Assembly (NCBI GenBank): GCA_934247115.1
Contig: CAKQIY010000061.1
Location: forward strand, 1-8,396
DNA length: 8,396 nucleotides
Source of the DNA: an uncultured Coprococcus sp.
GTDB taxonomy: Bacteria; Bacillota; Clostridia; Lachnospirales; Lachnospiraceae
Direction of reading: 5' to 3'
A model generated the notes under the pieces. That model was not told the DNA's origin. It did not search any database and was given only the letters and a program-made list of their open reading frames with translations. The position numbers and the translations under genes are program-made. Shown here piece after piece: positions 5,226 through 8,396 of this stretch (its first letter is position 1; each line of letters opens with the position of its first letter).

Positions 5226-6050
5226 TTGTTCAACCCGGATATTTATCCTGACCGACTTGCAGGATTTATCAGCAGCATCCTAAAGCGCAAAGTGAAGATA
5301 AAAGGTATACTGACACAGGAGGACAGTCAGCTTCAGGGGACATCACTTCTCATCATGGATATCGTCGTTGAACTAGAGGATGGTTCTATTGCTAACGTAG
5401 AGATCCAGAAAATATCATATCTCTTTCCAGCTCAGAGAATGTCCTGCTATTCCGCGGATCTGCTGCTCAGGCAATATGCCCGGGTTAAGGGAAATAAGGA
5501 AGAGGCATTCACCTACAATGACCTCAAGAAAGTCTATACTATTATCATATTCGAAAATAGTCCACCTGAGCTGAAAAAAGAGGCAGTGAAGGACTATTAT
5601 GTACACTTTGGAAGAACAGTTTTTGACTCAGAAATACAGATGGATATGCTTCAGGAATTTTATCTCATCCCACTTGACGTGTTCCAGAAAAGCTACTATT
5701 CTAAGGCTAAGAAGGAACTAAACGAATTGAATGGATGGCTTGCCCTGCTCTCCACTGACGATGTCAGCAGACTGGATGAACTGGTTTCTGATTATCCGCA
5801 ATTGGAAGGCATAATCGCAGACATGGCAGGCTACCTGGACAAGCCTCAGGAGGTGGTCGGAATGTTTTCGGAAGCACTTAAGATTTTGGATGAGAATACA
5901 GTCCATTACATGATGGACGAAATGCAGAAAGATATAGATAGCAAAAACCAGCAGATTGAGGAACAGCATATACAATTAAATGAATTGATGGATGCTCTAA
6001 AAAAGTCTCAGGAAGAAATTGCACATTTAAAAGGACTTCTTGAAAAGTAG
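5226..6050 (+). CDS. Rpn/PD-(D/E)XK nuclease-family protein, 5' end disrupted
   Basis: 274 residues are open from TTG 5226, but that TTG has no ribosome site and family-like sequence (YDPFFKK) continues upstream in frame from 5205, so the true N-terminus is lost or reached by frameshifting. The fold belongs to the PD-(D/E)XK proteins often labelled 'transposase' (Rpn relatives). E. coli RpnA-type proteins are nucleases that stimulate recombination. Active-site candidates, counted from TTG: D45 in LLIMDIVVEL, then E59 and Q61 in NVEIQK; the following QRMSCYSADLLLRQY (70-84) is typical. Residues about 229-274 are rich in Gln, Glu and Leu and should form a coiled coil. The C-terminus looks complete. 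It stands alone on the plus strand between terminators, consistent with an accessory insertion. It may be a pseudogene, a shortened functional protein or a recoded gene; I rank the first as most likely. Confidence 0.75.
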   Translation: MFNPDIYPDRLAGFISSILKRKVKIKGILTQEDSQLQGTSLLIMDIVVELEDGSIANVEIQKISYLFPAQRMSCYSADLLLRQYARVKGNKEEAFTYNDLKKVYTIIIFENSPPELKKEAVKDYYVHFGRTVFDSEIQMDMLQEFYLIPLDVFQKSYYSKAKKELNELNGWLALLSTDDVSRLDELVSDYPQLEGIIADMAGYLDKPQEVVGMFSEALKILDENTVHYMMDEMQKDIDSKNQQIEEQHIQLNELMDALKKSQEEIAHLKGLLEK

Positions 6051-6054
6051 ACGG

Positions 6055-6127
6055 AGTAATCACTATAGATTACTGTATAATACAACGCAGGTGATTTACT
6101 ACTCGCCTGCGTCGTCCATAAGACGAC
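6055..6127 (+). other. Three consecutive hairpins after the Rpn-like gene
   Basis: AGTAATC (6055-6061) pairs with GATTACT (6068-6074). ACGCAGGTGA (6085-6094) pairs with TCGCCTGCGT (6103-6112), with one G-U. GTCGTC (6111-6116) pairs with GACGAC (6122-6127); it shares two bases with the preceding stem, so the last two partly compete. A TATAAT box at 6076-6081 has no matching -35 element. These may only be a structured 3' UTR. Confidence 0.45.
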
Positions 6128-6128
6128 A

Positions 6129-6162
6129 AAAAAATAAGCAATTTGCAGATTGCTTATTTTTT
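6129..6162 (+). terminator. Intrinsic terminator after the Rpn-like gene
   Basis: AAAAAATAAGCAAT (6129-6142) pairs perfectly over 14 bp with ATTGCTTATTTTTT (6149-6162) around a 6-nt loop. It has T-runs on both strands and can work in either direction. Confidence 0.85.
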
Positions 6163-6215
6163 ACAATTTCATTTACAATATAACGCTAAAATGATTCTGT
6201 AAGAAAATAGGATGA

Positions 6216-6267
6216 ATAAAAAATAAACCAGCCGTTGTTACAAAATGTAGCAGCTGCTGGTTTATTT
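6216..6267 (-). terminator. Intrinsic terminator after maf
   Basis: AAATAAACCAGC (6221-6232) pairs perfectly over 12 bp with GCTGGTTTATTT (6256-6267). On the minus strand the 3' arm runs into six T (6223-6218). It lies 20 bp beyond the maf stop and separates it from the converging Rpn-like gene. Confidence 0.8.
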
Positions 6268-6286
6268 ATTTTGGTGGTCAGTATAC

Positions 6287-6907
6287 CTACTCTTCCGATA
6301 TTAAATCCTCAAGCTCATGATACACCCTTGCGAGTGGCAATCCAACAACGTTGTTGTAGTCGCCCTCAATTCCCTTGACGAACAGACCGCCCTTGCCCTG
6401 AATTCCATAGCTTCCGGCTTTGTCAAATGGTTCATTTGTCGCGAGGTACTGGATGATCTCGTTGTGGGACACAGGATAGAAGGTCACGTCCGTCTTTTCG
6501 AAGAAAGAACTCGAAGTCTTTGCCCTTCCCTCCACATATATCAGGCATACACCGGTGTATACCTGGTGCGTCTGGTCTGACAGACTGTTCAGGGTGTTGT
6601 ATGCATCGTCATAATCATACGGTTTTCCGAGAATCCTGCCGTTCAGTGAAACGACGGTGTCTGCGCCGAGAACAACAAAGCGTTCAGGAAGCTTCTTAAC
6701 CCGTCTTCCCACATCCTCGGCGATGAGCCTGTTGCACACTTCATCTGCCTTCATCTTGGCAAGGAGCATCACATATTCTGATGGAGCCATCACCTCAAGA
6801 TCTTCCTCAGATAGGCTTGGACATACATCGAAGTCATATCCTGCCTGAGCCAGAAGCTCCTTCCTTCTCGGCGATCCGGAGGCGAGAATTATTTTTATGT
6901 TAGTCAT
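6287..6907 (-). CDS. maf: Maf-family nucleoside triphosphate pyrophosphatase
   Basis: 206 residues. Maf proteins hydrolyse non-canonical or excess nucleoside triphosphates (dTTP, UTP and modified forms) to monophosphate and pyrophosphate in the cytosol. They have also been linked to control of septation. The hallmark ASGSPRRKELL is at residues 9-19. Also visible are GADTVV with the catalytic-region Asp (D83), GKP at 94-96, DKAGSYGIQG at 162-171 and EGDYNNVVGLP at 181-191. Gln170 in GIQG fits the dTTP/UTP branch (YhdE type) rather than the m7GTP branch; that assignment is inferred. ATG 6907 has only a weak AGAG about 9 nt upstream. It lies 110 bp behind the aminotransferase on the same strand with no terminator between, so it may be read from that promoter as well as from its own. 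Confidence 0.93.
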   Translation of the reverse strand: MTNIKIILASGSPRRKELLAQAGYDFDVCPSLSEEDLEVMAPSEYVMLLAKMKADEVCNRLIAEDVGRRVKKLPERFVVLGADTVVSLNGRILGKPYDYDDAYNTLNSLSDQTHQVYTGVCLIYVEGRAKTSSSFFEKTDVTFYPVSHNEIIQYLATNEPFDKAGSYGIQGKGGLFVKGIEGDYNNVVGLPLARVYHELEDLISEE

Positions 6908-6933
6908 ATGTTATATCTCTATACTTTCCTAAA

Positions 6934-6962
6934 ATAATTTTGTATAAACAAGATTAGTGCAA
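6934..6962 (-). promoter_or_regulatory. Possible promoter for maf
   Basis: On the minus strand TTGCAC (6962-6957), 17-nt spacer, AATTAT (6939-6934), each matching consensus at four of six bases. It would give a leader of about 20 nt. Weak by eye; read-through from the aminotransferase is the alternative. Confidence 0.3.
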
Positions 6963-7017
6963 ATAATATCTATACTGGTAAGACTTGCTATCGATATAGA
7001 AAATCATACCCAGATCA

Positions 7018-8205
7018 TTATTTACACATCTTAATAGCCTTCTCAAACAATGGCAGAGAACGCTCAACCATATCTGTTGTAGTACAGTAAGCCAGTCTCA
7101 TATGTCCTGGACACATGAAGCTGTCGCCGGGAACAAGGATCAGGTCAAGCTCGTGGGCTGTCATGTTACAGAACTCATTTGCATCTGCGATAGGAGTCTT
7201 AGGGAACATGTAGAAGGTTCCGCCCGGCTCAACACACTCATATCCCATAGCCGTCAGCTCCTTGTACAGGATGTTTTTGTTCTTCTCATAGATTGACAGA
7301 TCAGATGTCTCATCAAGCACCTTTGCAACTCCGAGCTGTATCAGAGATGAAGGACAGTTGTGTCCTGTGAAACGTGATACCTGTCCGCACATGTTGATGA
7401 TGAGCTCGGCATCCTTGCACTTAGGGTTTACAGCCACGTATCCGATACGCTCTCCAGGCAGTGACAGAGACTTGCTGAATGAGTAGCAGCAGATGGTGTT
7501 GTCGTAGAACTTTGAGATGAATGGCGAATCAGTTCCCTCAAATACGATCTCTCTGTAAGGCTCGTCTGATATAAGGTAAATGTCATGTCCGTACTCCTCC
7601 TGTTTCTCTGTGAGGATCTGGGCAAGATGTGTTATAGTCTCGGTTGAGTAGACGATTCCGGATGGGTTGTTTGGCGAGTTGATGAGGATTGCCTGAACAT
7701 TTGGGTTCATCATCTCGAGGAATGCGTCAAAGTTGATCTGGAATGAAGTAATGTCCGCGGGAACGACCTTGAGAACAGCACCGGTTCCGTCAACGTATGG
7801 TACATATTCAGGGAAGTAAGGGGCAAATGTGATGACCTCGTCACCCGGTTCTGTGACACATCTGATGGCGTGAGCCAGAGCTCCGGCAGCACCTGATGTC
7901 ATGAAGATGTCCTCAGGAACATACTCCATGCCGAAACGGCGGTTCAATGAATCTGCGACAGCCTTTCTTACAGAATAAATAGTGAGTGTTGGGCTATAAC
8001 CATGGAGTGCCAGTGAATCCTCATTCTGGATAAGGTCGATAAGTCCCTTGTTGAAGTCATCTGTGGTAGGCACAGATGGATTGCCTATAGTATAGTTGAA
8101 CACATTCTCGGCACCGATCTCAGCGGCACGCTTTGAAGCATACTGCGCAAATTCTCTGATGATGGAAGTGTTGTTTAACATTGATGAATATTTCTTTGAA
8201 ATCAT
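7018..8205 (-). CDS. Pyridoxal-phosphate-dependent class I aminotransferase
   Basis: 395 residues, typical of fold-type I (AspB-like) aminotransferases. These enzymes move an amino group between an amino acid and a 2-oxo acid in the cytosol. The cofactor lysine is K245 in SFSKSLSLPGERIGY. Other landmarks: NSPNNPSG at 176-183, with N180 expected to contact the ring oxygen; SDEPYRE at 213-219, with D214 expected to pair with the ring nitrogen and Y217 nearby; GERIGY with phosphate-binding R253; and R370 in HMRLAY for the substrate carboxylate. All catalytic residues are present. ATG 8205 is chosen over an in-frame ATG 14 codons upstream because AGGAGGA lies 5 nt before it. The neighbours do not reveal the substrate, and aspartate, aromatic or alanine use cannot be separated by eye. 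Confidence 0.94.
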   Translation of the reverse strand: MISKKYSSMLNNTSIIREFAQYASKRAAEIGAENVFNYTIGNPSVPTTDDFNKGLIDLIQNEDSLALHGYSPTLTIYSVRKAVADSLNRRFGMEYVPEDIFMTSGAAGALAHAIRCVTEPGDEVITFAPYFPEYVPYVDGTGAVLKVVPADITSFQINFDAFLEMMNPNVQAILINSPNNPSGIVYSTETITHLAQILTEKQEEYGHDIYLISDEPYREIVFEGTDSPFISKFYDNTICCYSFSKSLSLPGERIGYVAVNPKCKDAELIINMCGQVSRFTGHNCPSSLIQLGVAKVLDETSDLSIYEKNKNILYKELTAMGYECVEPGGTFYMFPKTPIADANEFCNMTAHELDLILVPGDSFMCPGHMRLAYCTTTDMVERSLPLFEKAIKMCK

Positions 8206-8210
8206 GAAAG

Positions 8211-8217
8211 TCCTCCT
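8211..8217 (-). promoter_or_regulatory. Ribosome binding site for the aminotransferase
   Basis: AGGAGGA on the minus strand, 5 nt upstream of ATG 8205. It is the strongest Shine-Dalgarno sequence in the window and rules out the longer start. Confidence 0.85.
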
Positions 8218-8266
8218 GTTATGTAAAATGTTATGAAAAATATACATATAAAATCAATGCAATATG

Positions 8267-8313
8267 ACACATGTAATGTGGACACATATTATACGTTGAT
8301 GTAATCTATGTGT
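8267..8313. promoter_or_regulatory. Cluster of ACACAT/ATGTGT words at the aminotransferase promoter
   Basis: ACACAT occurs at 8267-8272 and 8282-8287, ATGTG at 8276-8280 and ATGTGT at 8308-8313. CACAT-GTA-ATGTG (8268-8280) is a perfect 13-bp interrupted palindrome just downstream of the predicted start. This arrangement suggests an operator, but the regulator is unknown. Confidence 0.35.
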
Positions 8314-8316
8314 ACA
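8288..8316 (-). promoter_or_regulatory. Promoter for the aminotransferase
   Basis: On the minus strand TGTACA (8316-8311, four of six bases to consensus), 17-nt spacer and a perfect TATAAT (8293-8288). The start would fall near 8281, giving a leader of about 76 nt. Confidence 0.55.
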
Positions 8317-8351
8317 TATATACATCACAATAAATATACAGTTTTGGACAC

Positions 8352-8396
8352 AAAAAAACAAGAGGTAACAGAACGGGGAAGATCTGCTGCCTCTTG
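8352..8396 (-). terminator. Intrinsic terminator of a gene beyond the right edge
   Basis: On the minus strand CAAGAGG (8396-8390) pairs with CCTCTTG (8365-8359), an inner CAGA/TCTG pair extends the stem, and seven T follow (8358-8352). The stem may continue past the window. It implies a minus-strand gene ending just outside, transcriptionally separate from the aminotransferase. Confidence 0.75.

Noticed and set aside
5226..6050. Active transposon carrying the 'transposase'-labelled protein
   Set aside because: No terminal inverted repeats or target duplications frame the gene, and the PD-(D/E)XK/Rpn family is nuclease-like without a proven transposase of its own.

Overview
The window looks like chromosomal DNA from a Gram-positive anaerobe of the Clostridia, most likely a Lachnospiraceae gut bacterium. 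The evidence is moderate G+C with A+T-rich intergenic stretches, purine-rich Shine-Dalgarno sites, U-tailed intrinsic terminators, and the kinds of genes found (short-type MalQ, a DegV-family protein, Maf, an Rpn/PD-(D/E)XK protein). The genus is not determined from sequence alone.

Layout. 1-2102 (minus): malQ (4-alpha-glucanotransferase) followed 60 bp later by a plsC-like acyltransferase that runs off the left edge, probably one transcript. 2103-2446: an unusual repeat-rich segment forming almost all of the malQ 5' leader. It has four copies of a 39-bp core at about 60-bp period, a 61-nt imperfect hairpin, and a terminal inverted copy of the start of the core. 2447-2530: back-to-back promoters. 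2625-4742 (plus): pncB (nicotinate phosphoribosyltransferase) and a DegV-family protein, closed by a strong terminator. 4807-5225: about 400 bp without a convincing gene, holding two further terminator-like hairpins. 5226-6050 (plus): an Rpn/PD-(D/E)XK nuclease-type protein whose good ribosome-binding site and ATG are out of frame with the main reading frame. 6051-6280: a cluster of hairpins, including a terminator for each converging gene. 6287-8205 (minus): maf (nucleotide pyrophosphatase) downstream of a class I aminotransferase. 8206-8396: the aminotransferase promoter region and the terminator of a gene beyond the right edge.

Most genes are housekeeping: maltodextrin use, phospholipid acylation, NAD salvage, fatty-acid binding, nucleotide-pool cleaning and amino-acid metabolism. 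No phage, CRISPR-Cas, secretion or biosynthetic system is visible. The two places that deserve attention are the malQ leader, where one 5' anti-repeat could pair with any of four identical repeats, and the broken or recoded start of the Rpn-like gene, which lies behind an attenuator-like hairpin.
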